Shown one piece after another: positions 32,870 through 47,446 of a stretch of DNA of 64,000 bases. A program made the position numbers and the translations under genes. Location: positions 186,001-250,000 of the forward strand of contig JACEFZ010027934.1 in assembly GCA_014155875.1 (NCBI GenBank). The letters run 5' to 3'. This DNA is from Cepaea nemoralis. Lineage: Eukaryota > Mollusca > Gastropoda > Stylommatophora > Helicidae. The notes under the pieces were generated by a model. That model was not told where the DNA came from. It searched no databases and saw nothing but the letters and a program-made list of their open reading frames with translations. Every line of letters starts with the position of its first letter. Position 1 is the first letter of the stretch.

Positions 32870-33612
32870 CACAGAATGGCATAGAAAACCTAATAGCCTC
32901 AACACAATTGAATAGTGAAAATCACAACTTATATCTTAACATAGCAAAAACTAAGATAATGCATACAGATAAAACTACTATGGAGAAAGAAATATACATT
33001 AATGGGAGAAAATTGGAGGTGGTGGAAAATTTTGAATATCTTGGGTCATTGATTACCAATAATGGTGACACAATGAAAGAAATTAAACGGCGACTATCCA
33101 TTGCTCTTCAAAGACTAAAACAGATGAATAAATTATGGTGTGGGACAGACAGAACTACAACAATTAGATTTTTAAGAGCATGCATCTTTCCCATTGCAAC
33201 ATACGCCTGTGAGACATGGACACTTACTAAACAAGCTGAACAGCGCATACATGCCATTGAATATAAATGTTATAGACGAGTTCTAAGAATATCTTGGGTA
33301 AAGAAAAGAACAAATGCATCCATACTTCAAGAGTTGAATATTGAGGAGGGATGGCTATTAAAGACGATAAAACAAAGAAAATTGAAGTATTTTGGTCACT
33401 TGAAACGTCACGACAGTTTGGAGAGAACAATAATGGAAGGGTATATGCCTGGGAAGAGAGGAAGAGGAAGGCCAAAGAGAAGATGGGTGCAGGATGTGGC
33501 GGATGATCTCCAGATGGGTGTATCAGACGCGGGACATCTTGCTTGTGATCGAGAAGTTTTCCGGAAGGTTGTTATGGGAGCGAGGTTCTGCAAAGGACAT
33601 GCTACTGAATGA
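32870..33612 (+). pseudogene. LINE E polymerase C-terminal part
   Basis: An open frame of about 248 codons (the reading frame extends upstream into the LINE D tail, with an ATG at 32,839 that is chimeric). It has TQNGIENLIAST after the YADD box at 28,840, then VVENFEYLGSLITNNGD, YACETWTLTKQAEQRIH, LKYFGHLKRHDSLERTIMEG, GRGRPKRRWVQDVADDL and a CKGHATE end. These are the thumb and tail of a LINE reverse transcriptase. No stop interrupts it. With the palm almost wholly absent it has no activity. Confidence 0.87.
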
Positions 33613-33616
33613 ATGA

Positions 33617-34549
33617 ATGTTTTTCATCTTGCTAAAGGCTACTTTTGCCATGGCGATTCTTGTTCTAATCTCTTCAAGGCATCTCCCATCAGATGTTATG
33701 ACTGTTCCGAGATAATTGTACCGATTCACTTGTTGAAGAATATTCCCATTTACTTGTATATTACATTGTGGTATTTCGTTCTTCCTAGTAACGACCATAA
33801 TCTGTCTTGTTACAATTTAATTCTAACCCTAGTTGTTAACTGTGTGTAACAACCGCATCTACTAAACTTTGCAGGTCCTGTTCATTGTCTGCAATCAAGA
33901 CTGTATCATCTGCATATCTAATGTTATTGATGCATCACCCCCCAATGTTTATTCCTTCCATATCTTCAATATTTCTGAATATGCTTTCACTGTACAGGGA
34001 AAACAGATCTGGAGACATTACACATCCCTGTCTCACACCTCTCTTAATAGGCTGATATTGGATTACTTCATTATCAACTCTTATGGCAGATTGTTGTTTC
34101 CAAGTATATGTTTTTTAAATCTAAGATCTTTTCCATCAATTTGTAGATCTTCAAGCATCCTTATCATGTTGACATGTCTCACTTTATCGAAAGCCTTTGT
34201 GTAGTCAATAAAGCAAATGTGTAGATCTTTGTTTACTTCTATAGAACGTTCGGTTACGGTTCTCAGTATATACACAGCATTTACTGTACTCTTGCCTTCT
34301 GCAAAACCACACTGTTCTTCTCCTATTTCAGTTTGTATTTTCCTCCAAACTTTTTGCATGATAATTCTTAGCAAAATCTTCGTGATGTGACTAATTATAC
34401 TAATTGTTCGATGTTGATCACATTCCAAGGCTCCTGATTTCTTTGGTATTGCAATAAATACAGAATTGCATAACTCCTGAGGTATATTTCCAGTATTATA
34501 TATTGAGTTAAGCAGACTGGTAACTTTATCTATTCCATATTCTTCTAAA
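33617..34549 (-). pseudogene. Host LINE C, reverse-transcriptase middle part
   Basis: On the minus strand: an LCNSVFIAIPKKSGALECDQ-like block, HITKILLRIIMQKVW, EEQCGFAEGKSTVNAVYILR, FIDYTKAFDKVRHVNM, then in other frames a GVRQGCVMSPDLFSLY-like block and an IRYADDTVLIADNEQ-like block, and NRYNYLGTVITSDG to AFSKMKN at 33,617. These are palm motifs of LINE C with frameshifts between them. The 5' side stops at 34,549, where the plus-strand LINE C sits, and resumes at 37,438. Confidence 0.82.
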
Positions 34550-34604
34550 AGTGCCTAGTATATCATAATTCGCCTAAAGACTGATCATCGCAAGACAAGG
34601 ACAG

Positions 34605-35290
34605 AGACGTTAAAATTAGCAACATGTAACGTTAGGACGTTAAACAACGAAGAAAAATTAGAGAACATAAAACAAGAAATTGAAAGGGAAAAAATTAATA
34701 TTTTAGGTATGTGCGAAACGAGATGGACAGGATCAGGCATCAAGATAGATGACGATTTCAAGATTATTTATTCTGGCGGTGAAGATCGTCATAGGGGAGT
34801 GGCAATTATTTTGGACCGGAAAACATCAACATCTGTTCAAGGATATTGGGCCGTGTCGAACAGAGTTCTACTATTTAAATTAAGTGGCAGACCTTTTAGC
34901 ATAAGTATTATTCAAGTATATGCCCCAACAGGAGAATCTAGTGAAGATAGTGTAGAAGAATTTTATAATAACATAGAGGCTGCCTTAAAGAAATGTAAAA
35001 ATTCAGAAATAAACATCATAATAGGGGATACACAGTAGGAAACTATGGTTTAGGAGAGAGAAATGAAAGAGGATACGGACTCGTGGAGTGGGCAAAAGAA
35101 CAGGAAATGATTGTAGGAAACACCTGGTTTAAGCAACACCCTAGAAGATTATGGACATGGAGGAGTCCTGATAGCAGGATTAGAAACCAGATTGACTACA
35201 TTCTCATTAGCAGAAGATTTAGAAACGCATTAACAATAGCAAAAACAGTTCCCAGTGCTGATTGTTATAGTGACCACAGATTACTCACAG
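34605..35290 (+). pseudogene. LINE C endonuclease (active-site segment deleted)
   Basis: Begins LKLATCNVRTL at about 34,610, then MCETRWTGSGIKIDDD, IIQVYAPTGESSEDS and INIIIGD. At 35,028 the sequence jumps from GD directly to TVGNYGLGERNERGYG, losing the FNA part of the GDFNA motif that holds a catalytic Asn, and shifting the frame. The second half (from 35,083) keeps WTWRSPDSRIRNQIDYILIS and ADCYSDHRLLTG. The domain belongs to the APE-type LINE endonucleases. With the deletion and the stop at 35,036 it is inactive. Confidence 0.82.
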
Positions 35291-37325
35291 GAACATTGAG
35301 GATAAAGTTGAAGAAAGTCAAGTATATAACAGGAAACACTAAACATGATTTGTGTACATTGAGTAATGACAAGGAAATACAAAACAAATTCAACATAGAA
35401 GTACAGAACAGATTTGAAATATTGTCTGATCTAGAGATATTATTCCAGGATGTGGATGATCAATGGGAAACGTTGAAGAATTCAATCAATGTGGCTGCAG
35501 AAACAACTATTCCAAAATTAAAGAAGGTGGGTCGTAAGAAATGGATGACTGAAGAAATTTTACACCTCATGGAAACAAGAAGACTCAACAAAAATAATTC
35601 TGTCAAATATGAAGAAATTCACAGACAAGTCAGAATATTATGTAAGGAGGCAAAAGAAGCATGGCTTGAGGAAAAGTGCTTAGAAATTGAAAACCAACAC
35701 AACAGTCAAAATACCTAAATTAGTGCACAAAAGAATTCAGGAACTTACTAATAAAAGAACAAGTACACCAACAGGGTGTCTAAAAACTAAAGATGGCAAA
35801 ATAATAACAGAAAAAGACCAGATTCTACAGGTATGGACAGATTATGTGAAACACCTTTATGATGATAACAGAGACGAACAGTATGATATTAGATTTAATA
35901 ATGAAGGACCGCCAATTTTGGAGATGGAGGTTCGAAATGTTCTTAAGCATATGAAAGCTGGCAAGGCCCCCGGTGCAGATAACATCACAACAGAAATGAT
36001 TAAAGCTTTAGAAGAATTTGGACTAGAGCAAGTCACCAGACTGCTGAACACATTATATGATACTGGAGATATACCTCCTGAATTATGTAACTCTGTATTT
36101 ATTGCAATCCCAAAGAAATCAGGAACCTTGGAATGTGATCAACATAGAACAATTAGTATAATGAGTCACATCACAAAGATTTTGCTAAGAATTATCATGC
36201 AAAGAGTGAGGAAGAAGATACAACCTGAAATAGGGGAAGAACAATGTGGGTTTGCAGAAGGAAAGAGTACAGTAAATGCTGTGTGTATATGCTGCGAACA
36301 GTTATTGAACGTGCTATAGAAGTAAACAAGGATATACATCTTTGCTTTATTGACTACACAAAGGCTTTTGATAGAGTTAGACATGTCAATATGGTGGATA
36401 TGCTTGCAGATCTACAAATTGATGGGAAAGACATTAGACTTATAAAAAACATATATTGGAAACAACAAGCTGCAATAAGGATTGATAATGAAGTGGGACA
36501 GTATCAGCCAATTAAGAGAGGTGTTAGGCAGGGATGTGTGATGTCTCCAGATCTTTTTTCCCTATACAGTGAAAATATTTTCAGAAATGTAGAGGATATA
36601 AATGGAATCAGCATTGGAGGACGAAACATCAATAACATTAGATATGCAGATGATACAGTATTAATTGCAGACAATGCGCAGGACCTGCAACAATTAGTAG
36701 ATGCGGTTGTTGTACACAGTGAGCAACTGGGGTTAGAATTAAATTGTAAAAAGACTCAGGTTATGGTCGTCACTAGGAAGAAGAAGTGCCACAATGTGAA
36801 ATACAAGTAAATGGAAATATTCTTCAACAAGTGAATCGGTACAATTATCTTGGAACAGTCATAACATCTGATGGGAGAGGGCTTGAAGAGATTAGAACAA
36901 GAATCGCCATGGCGAAAGTAGCCTTTAGCAAGATGAAAAACATTCTGACCAATAAAAAGATGTCAATTGAAACGAGAAAAAGAGTGTTGAGGGGATACAT
37001 AGAGCCTGTTCTTTTGTATGGATGTGAAACTTGGACAATGAGCAGTCAAGCTGAAAAACATCTGATGGCTGCAGAAATGTGGTTTCTGAGGAAAATGCAA
37101 AGAATACCATGGACAGACAGAAAAACCAATGACCAAGTACTACAGGAGACAAATGAACATCGTAAACTGATTAGAGAAATTAGACGTAGACAGTCAAAAT
37201 TTTTTGGACATGTTATGAGAAGAAATGGATTGGAGAACTTGGTGACAACTGGCAAGGTCGAAGGGAACAGACCAAGAGGAAGACCGAGAGGAAAATACCT
37301 GGATGGCTTGGCCACATGGCATTAA
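35290..37325 (+). pseudogene. LINE C reverse transcriptase (frameshifted)
   Basis: Spread over three shifted open frames: a linker to 35,718; 35,687-36,319 with MKAGKAPGADNITTEMIKAL and EEQCGFAEGKSTVNAV; 36,244-36,810 with FIDYTKAFDRVRHVNM, RGVRQGCVMSPDLF and IRYADDTVLIAD; and 36,786-37,325 with YIEPVLLYGCETWT, FFGHVMRRNGLENL and GNRPRGRPRGKYLDGL. Palm residues (Asp of FIDYTKAFD and the Asp pair of YADD) are all present. At least three frameshifts disable it. It is the best reference copy of the family in the window, against which the copies at 23,580, 28,281, 33,617 and 52,240 can be read. Confidence 0.88.
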
Positions 37326-37427
37326 CGAGACAGGAACACTGAGCTGATCCACGACTCTGGTGATCGAGTGAAATGGCGAGTCATGACCGCCCACGCTTTC
37401 CAGCATGGCACATGATTGATTGATTGA

Positions 37428-37656
37428 TTCTTCTAAAGCTTTAATGATTTCTGTTGTGACGCTGTCTGAACCGGTGGTCTTGCCAGATTTCATATGGTTA
37501 AGAGCATTCTGAACCTCCACCTTCAAAATTGCTGGTCCTTCATTATTATTTTGAACATCATACCGTTCGTCTCTGTTATCGTCATAAAGGTTTTTCACGT
37601 AATCTGACCATACATGTAAGATCTGATCTTTTTCTATTATGACTCTTCCATCTTAC
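37428..37656 (-). pseudogene. Host LINE C, 5'-most remaining part
   Basis: The minus strand reads a DGRVIIEKDQILHVWSDYVK-like linker, then KNLYDDNRDERYDVQNNNEG and NALNHMKSGKTTGSDSVTTE, stopping at ALEE where LINE C (plus) is inserted. The next residues are found at 34,549 on the minus strand. 5' truncation is at about 37,656. Confidence 0.82.
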
Positions 37657-37659
37657 TAA

Positions 37660-38194
37660 ATTACTGAACCTAAAATTGCCTATAAAATAATCCTGGGTTT
37701 CAAGAGGTAACCAACCAACTATGCAGGTTGCACAAGTAAAAAGCAATTTAGATAATACTACCAAAGTGGCTAGGTTGATCTGAAAGGGCATGCGCCATTA
37801 AAAAAATATATATATATTTGATCAACTGTAGACAGTCTACAGATCTTTGTGTTCGCCTGAACGCTTTCACGTGCAACTATTCTCTCCATCAGGGTGTGTA
37901 TACAGGTACGAAGTTTACACGGGCAGGCAAATATTGCCTGCATTCTTTTCATCAGTTTATTGAAACTTTTTTCGCCTTTTTGAACTGTTAAATTTAGGCC
38001 ACATGCCTAGACACAGCTCACACAACACGCTATAACGCACTTAATAGATAACACATCAGTTCAGATAAGTACACAGAAACATGCGCTCCAGAACACACAG
38101 GTATTTCAGTTTCTATACCAGCATCTGTGTAACTGTGTTGTCATTCAGTGAGTCGCTCTCCCTCTTTTTTTGTTTTTTGACTTTCTCACTAACT
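37660..38194. other. No gene seen
   Basis: AT-rich DNA with an AT dinucleotide run at about 37,806-37,819. No domain-bearing ORF or array. Confidence 0.55.
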
Positions 38195-38400
38195 TTGTGT
38201 CTCTCTCACACTTTCTTTGTGTCTTATTATACCACTTTATTGTGGCGCACTCTCTCACTTTAATTGTGGTTTAGTCTCTCACTTTCTTTGTGTCTTATTC
38301 TCTCACTTTCTCTGTGTCTTATTCTGTAACTTTCTTTGTGGCTTACTTTCTCACTTTCTTTGTGACTTACTCTCACACTTTCTGTCTGTCTTTCTGTCCG
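38195..38400. repeat. Roughly 24-bp pyrimidine-rich minisatellite
   Basis: Seven or eight degenerate units with core TCTCACTTTCTTTGTGTCTT. It leads into the tetranucleotide tract. Confidence 0.8.
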
Positions 38401-38483
38401 ATTGTCTTTGTTTCTTTCTTTTGTTTCTGTGTTTCTTTGTTTCTATGTCGGTTGGTTGGTTAGGTAGGTGGGTGAGTAGGATT

Positions 38484-42015
<3,532 letters not shown>

Positions 42016-42179
42016 TTCTTTCTACCCCCACCTCTCCTACTAAATTTCTCGATACCACTGTTCAGTCACATCTGCAATGAATTAAATCAGCCACTGATGT
42101 CAACATCCGGTAACATTAAGCAGAGAGTAGTTTCCCCCCAAAAAACCTGCAAGGATCTAACTGTAAGTTAAACACGTGT
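42016..42179. other. Spacer between tetranucleotide tract and 35-bp satellite
   Basis: No feature recognised; unique-looking sequence. Confidence 0.5.
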
Positions 42180-44700
42180 GTCTGAGGAGTCCAACTACAT
42201 AAATGGTTACATGTGTGAGGCGTCCAACTGCATACATGATTGCGTATATTTCAGTCGTTCAACTATATGAATGGTTGCGTGTATGTGAGGTGTTTAACTA
42301 CATGGATGGTTGCTTGTGTGGGGTGTTTAACTACATGAATGATTGTGGGTATTTGTGGTGTTTAACTACATGAATGATTGTGGGTATTTGTGGTGTTTAA
42401 CTACATGAATGATTGTGGGTAATTGTGGTGTTTAACTACATGAATGGTTTCGTGTATTTGAGGCGTTTAACTACATGAATGATTGTGTGTATTTGTGGTG
42501 TTTAACTACATGAATGGTTTCGTGTATTTGAGGTGTTTAACTACATGAATGATTGTGGGTATTTGTGGTGTTTAACTACATGAATGGTTTCGTGTATTTG
42601 AGGTGTTTAACTACATGAATGATTGTGGGTATTTGTGGTGTTTAACTACATGAATGATTGTGTGTATTTGTGGTGTTTAACTACATGAATGGTTTCGTGT
42701 ATTTGAGGTGTTTAACTACATGAATGATTGTGGTTATTTGTGGTGTTTAACTACATGAATGATTGTGGGTATTTGTGGTGTTTAACTACATGAATGGTTT
42801 CGTGTATTTGAGGTGTTTAACTACATGAATGATTGTGGGTATTTGTGGTGTTTAACTACATGAATGATTGTGGGTATTTGTGGTGTTTAACTACATGAAT
42901 GGTTTCGTGTATTTGTGGCGTTTAACTACATGAATGATTGTGTGTATTTGTGGTGTTTAACTACATGAATGGTTTCGTGTATTTGAGGCGTTTAATTACA
43001 TGAATGATTGTGAGTATTTGTGGTGTTTAACTACATGGATGATTGTGGGTATTTGTGGTGTTTAACTACATGAATGATTGTGGGTATTTGTGGTGTTTAA
43101 CTACATGAATGATTGTAGGTATTTGTGGTGTTTAACTACATGAATGGTTTCACGTATTTGAGGCGTTTAACTACATGAATGATTGTGTGTATTTGAGGCG
43201 TTTAATTACATGAATGATTGTGGGTATTTGTGGTGTTTAACTACATGGATGATTGTGGGTATTTGTGGTGTTTAACTACATGAATGATTGTGGGTATTTG
43301 TGGCGTTTAACTACATGAATGATTGTAGGTATTTGTGGTGTTTAACTACATGAATGGTTTCACGTATTTGAGGCGTTTAACTACATGAATGATTGTGTGT
43401 ATTTGAGGCGTTTAATTACATGAATGATTGTGGGTATTTGTGGTGTTTAACTACATGGATGATTGTGGGTATTTGTGGTGTTTAACTACATGAATGATTG
43501 TGGGTATTTGTGGTGTTTAACTACATGAATGATTGTGGGTATTTGTGGTGTTTAACTACATGAATGATTGTAGGTATTTGTGGTGTTTAACTACATGAAT
43601 GGTTTCGCGTATTTGAGGCGTTTAACTACATGAAGTATTGTGTGTATTTGTGGTGTTTAACTACATGAATGGTTTCGTGTATTTGAGGTGTTTAACTACA
43701 TGAATGATTGTGGGTATTTGAGGTGTTTAACTACATGAATGATTGTGGGTATTTGTAGTGTTTAACTACATGAATGGTTTCGTGTATTTGTGGCGTTTAA
43801 CTACATGAATGATTGTGTGTAGTTGAGGCGGTTAATTACATGAATGATTGTGGGTATTTGTGGTGTTTAACTACATGAATGATTGTGGATATTTGTGGTG
43901 TTTAAGTACATGAATTATTGTGGGTATTTGTGGTGGTTAACTACATGAATGATTGTGTGTATTTGAGGCGTTTAACTACATGAATGATTTTGTGTATTTG
44001 AGGCGTTTAACTACATGAATGATTGTGTGTATTTGAGGCGTTTAACTACATGAATGATTGTGTGTATTTGTGGTGTTTAACTACATGAATGATTGTGTGT
44101 ATTTGTGGTGTTTAACTACATGAATGATTGTGTGTATTTGAGGCGTTTAACTACATGAATGATTGTGTGTATTTGAGGCGTTTAACTACATGGATGATTG
44201 TGTGTATTTGAGGCGTTTAACTACATGAATGATTGTGTGTATTTGTAGTTTTTAACTACATGAATGATTGTGGATAATTGTCGTGTTTAACTACATGAAT
44301 GATTGTGGGTATTTGTGGTGTTTAACTACATGAATGATTGTGGGTGTTGGTGGTGTTTAACTACATGAATGATTGTGTGTATTTGAAGCGTTTAACTACA
44401 TGAATGATTGTGGGTATTTGTGGTGTTTAACTACATGAATGATTGTAGGTATTTGTAGTGTTTAACTACATGAATGATTGTGGGTGTTGGTGGTGTTTAA
44501 CTACATGAATGATTGTGTGTATTTGAAGCGTTTAACTACATGAATGATTGTGGGTATTTGTGGTGTTTAACTACATGAATGATTGTAGGTATTTGTAGTG
44601 TTTAACTACATGAATGGTTTCGTGTATTTGAGGCGTTTAATTACATGAATGGTTCCGAGTTTTTGAGGCGTTTAACTACATGAATGGTTGCGTGAATTTC
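42180..44700. repeat. 35-bp satellite with higher-order structure
   Basis: About 72 units with core TTTAACTACATGAATGATTG. Two main subtypes differ in the second half: GTGGGTATTTGTGGTG and TTTCGTGTATTTGAGGCG. A six-unit block (210 bp) is repeated at 43,150 and 43,360, and a four-unit block (140 bp) at 44,340 and 44,480. The left edge is degenerate. Confidence 0.95.
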
Positions 44701-44741
44701 AGTATTAATAAATATTGGCCAGTATTACACACTTGTGTCTG

Positions 44742-44970
44742 TTGCGAAGGATGGGTAGCGAACGCCATTCGTAATCCCGCACACCAAGTTCCAAATCAGC
44801 TGCAGGCGATTTGGAAGCAGATGTGTTGTGGTGATTGTTTTCAAATGTATGAGTGTCGGTCGTTCAGAAAATAATGACAAACTACTGAACGTAAACATGT
44901 CTAGTGAATCATAAACATCCAGACAATGCTGGGGTTGACTGCAACGTTCTGTAAACGACATGCTGCTAAG
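44742..44970 (+). repeat. Dispersed N repeat, copy 1
   Basis: A roughly 225-bp element with blocks GCAGGCGATTTGGAAGCAGA, AAACTACTGAACGTAAACAT and GGGGTTGACTGCAACGTTCT. The same order is seen at 53,822-54,035 and 62,690-62,900. The mode of spread is unknown; no inverted ends are obvious. Overlapping frames are not conserved between copies. Confidence 0.75.
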
Positions 44971-44984
44971 TTTGATACACACTG

Positions 44985-45140
44985 ACGTAGTGGCTAGACG
45001 CTTGCCTGCCCGATCGATTGCCATGGGTTCGAATCCCATCGAAGGAGGGTCTTTGAAATGTATCTGGGCCCCTAACCGATGCAGCCCCAATAGGTACCAG
45101 AAAATTACTCCCACTTCTGGAGTGTCGACTCAACAATACA
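44985..45140 (+). mobile_element. tRNA-like SINE
   Basis: GTAGTGGCTAGACGC (about 44,987) resembles an A box, and GGTTCGAATCC at 45,026-45,036 is a perfect B box. A roughly 100-bp body follows. The anticodon arm cannot be paired with confidence. Confidence 0.55.
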
Positions 45141-45164
45141 AATATGGTTCTAGCACCGTAGCCC

Positions 45165-45260
45165 ATGGGCTGCGGTGGCGTAGCGGCCAGATGGCGGCCT
45201 GGTGGTGATGGGTTCGATTCTCACCGGGTCGGGTGACATTGAGACGGGCTGCCAGTTAGA
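45165..45260 (+). mobile_element. tRNA-like SINE head
   Basis: GGCGTAGCGGCCAGATGG (45,177-45,194) and GGTTCGATTCT (45,211-45,221) form an A/B box pair. It lies less than 200 bp from the previous one but differs in sequence, so it is probably a separate family. Confidence 0.5.
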
Positions 45261-45412
45261 CCAGGCTTAACGTGGACACCAGGAAATGCGCTGGGAAGTA
45301 AAAGATGTAATATTGACCACGTGACACCTGGAGTGTGGATTGGTCTCAACAAATATACGTACAGCACCAGACACCAGATACGTCTTAAGACGCATGAAAT
45401 GGTTTCTTTATT

Positions 45413-45550
45413 GACGTGGTTAACGCGGTCTGCCATCAGACGTCCGTACAGTGGTTATTTGTTATTGACGTGGTTACCACAATCTGCCATCAGACGTCCG
45501 TAAAATTGTTTCTTTATTGACCAAGTTAACACGATCGTTAACACGATCTG
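45413..45550. repeat. 52-bp minisatellite, left part
   Basis: Three degenerate units built on CATCAGACGTCCGTAAA and TTATTGA..TGGTTAAC. The array is interrupted here by LINE F and resumes at 48,726. Confidence 0.85.
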
Positions 45551-45592
45551 GACGCCCTGGACGCCCAGAAGTGGCAGTGTTTAAGTGGCATA

Positions 45593-47446
45593 TTGGGCCA
45601 AGAGAGAAATGTTATTTTCTGTGGTGACTTCAACGCTAAGGGCAGAGCATGGGGAAACACTTCCTCCAATACACAAGGGGAGGAGCTCGAGACTGCACTG
45701 GAAACCATCGACCTGGTTTGTATTAACAGTGGCTGTGTCACCAGGACAGCAAGCCGTCCAGGCGATGAGGACAGTGCTATTGATCTGGCGCTAGTTTCAC
45801 CTTCACTCACTACAGTGTGTAGATGGGGTGTCCTAGGACACCATGGCAGCGACCACCACCCGTGCAGCATATTGGTGGAGAAAGGCAGAACCAGGCAGCA
45901 CAAGCTAAAGGTAAAGACGTTCCAGTATGACAGTACAGGGCAAGATGTGGTGAGTAAAATAAGACGTGACAAGCGCAGAACGTTCAGGGCAGGAAAAAAA
46001 AGCTGGGAGCAGCCACCGTGGTGGAGTTTCGAGGTGGAGAAGGCTTGGGTGGATAAGCGTAGTGCTGTAAGGAGATGGCAAAATGCCAAGAAGAACAGAG
46101 CTGGTCATCCTAGTCCCTGCTTGCACTTAGAAAGAGAGATGCACACAAAAGTAAGCTATTTCAAAAAACTGGTCAAGGTGGTTAAAAGCGAAAAATGGGC
46201 AGAGGTGTGTCAAAGAGTAAGCACAGACAAGTCACTGAAATTGTTCTGGCGACTACATAAAAGCATGAGTGGTGTAGTCAAGAATAAGAGCATTTCAGAC
46301 TTCCAAGGTGCTGACCTCACCTGGCAGAGGACTGACGAGGACAAGGGCAAAGCCCTCTTTGAACGCTACCTTGAGCAGGGCAACCAGACAGACATGGGAG
46401 GCCGAAATCTGGCCAAGGAGGTCACCTCAGACAGATGCAAGGCCCAGAACACTTCGGAGGAAGACACAGTGACAGTGAAAGAAATCAAGGCTGTGCTTCG
46501 ACGATCAAAAAACAGTGCTCCAGGTCCTGATGGCATAAGATACGACGACATAAATAGGTGTACCGACAATGAGCTAGAGAAATTAGCAGACATGTACAAC
46601 AACAGTATAGGGAGTGCTAGCATCAAGGAGGAATGGTTACACAGCTATCTGATTCCCTTGCCGAAGCCTGACAAAGACCACAAAAAAATTCAGGGATATC
46701 GAATTATAACCATGCAGAATACAATAGGCAAGCTGCTGGAGAAGGTAATTGCCAGGAAAATATCAAGCCAACTAGAGAGGCAAGGTGTTTTCCCACCTAC
46801 CCTGGGTGGGTACCGTCCAAAAAGAGAAACCTGGACCAATGCAGCAGTCTTTGCCCAGGATGTCTATGAAGGTTTCCACGCAGGCACTGAAACCGTTGCT
46901 GCAGCGATTGATCTTGAGGACGCATACAACAGAGTACCACTGGATTTTTTAATGTTTCAGCTTCTTGAACTAAACGTAAGTCCATTCCTCCTTAGTTGGA
47001 TCGCTGCAGCCCTCTACCAACGGAGAGTAGTTTTTAGATGTGGCAGTTGGACTTCGGAACCAACAACAATATATCCTGGCCTACCACAGGGTTCGCCATT
47101 ATCTCCGGTACTGTTCAACGCCTACACAGTGAGAATCACCAGTGAGCAGATCACTGGACCTGGCAGGACATTGTCGTATGCCGATGATATTTTAGTGTAT
47201 CGTCAGGGTAAGGATAGAGAGGAGGTTGCTGTGGAACTACAAACCGAACTCAATCGCATAAGTACTTGGTGTGATGAAGCTGGGGCAATGGTCAACCCAA
47301 CAAAGGCAACAGTGACTTGGTTCTCTTTGAATAATCATATTGTCAACAATCCAACACCAACTGTAATGCTGTGTTCAGAGACGGTGGAAAGAACGCAGGC
47401 AATGAATTACCTGGGAATACGGTTTGATCCGAAGCCTTGCTTATAA
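45593..47446 (+). pseudogene. LINE F endonuclease remnant and reverse transcriptase
   Basis: A 617-codon open frame. It opens with FCGDFNAKGRAWGNTSSN (late endonuclease motif) and GHHGSDHHPCSI (catalytic His). The polymerase follows: NSAPGPDGIRYDDINR near residue 305, AAIDLEDAYNRVPLDF near 438, LPQGSPLSPVLFNAYT near 500 and LSYADDILVYRQG near 527. The frame is lost at about 47,430 by a small indel and resumes in ORF 47,424-48,260. The endonuclease N-terminus is missing through 5' truncation, so the ATG is internal. Otherwise the domain is remarkably intact. Confidence 0.88.

Larger units (their letters stand above)
28750..33616 (+). mobile_element. LINE E, 5'-truncated, split by LINE D
   Basis: Inserted in the host LINE C with the 11-bp duplication ATGTTTTTCAT (28,739-28,749 and 33,617-33,627). 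LINE E itself amounts to 113 bp at 28,750-28,862 plus 747 bp at 32,870-33,616. It begins within the reverse-transcriptase palm, so it was truncated on arrival, and ends in a GAATGAATG tail. Confidence 0.88.
34550..37427 (+). mobile_element. LINE C, second copy, nearly full-length
   Basis: A 2,878-bp LINE in the opposite orientation to the LINE C it interrupts, flanked by the 10-bp duplication TTCTTCTAAA (34,540-34,549 and 37,428-37,437). It has a 5' region of only about 55 bp, endonuclease, reverse transcriptase and a TGATTGATTGA tail. Confidence 0.92.
28274..37656 (-). mobile_element. Host LINE C (minus), split by two insertions
   Basis: The pieces at 28,274-28,749, 33,617-34,549 and 37,428-37,656 join in order on the minus strand to give one 5'-truncated LINE C (joined length about 1.6 kb). 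The breakpoints carry target duplications made by LINE E (28,750) and by the plus-strand LINE C (34,550). Its 3' end is a GATGGATGG tail. A possible 6-bp target repeat, TAAATT, flanks the whole (28,268-28,273 and 37,657-37,662), but it is short and uncertain. Confidence 0.85.

Noticed and set aside
32839..33612. ORF starting at 32,839 as a natural gene start
   Set aside because: The ATG lies in the LINE D tail; true LINE E sequence starts at 32,870 after the target repeat, so the start is chimeric.
45165..45260. Genuine tRNA gene
   Set aside because: A and B boxes are present, but I could not pair an acceptor stem and anticodon arm; SINE head preferred.
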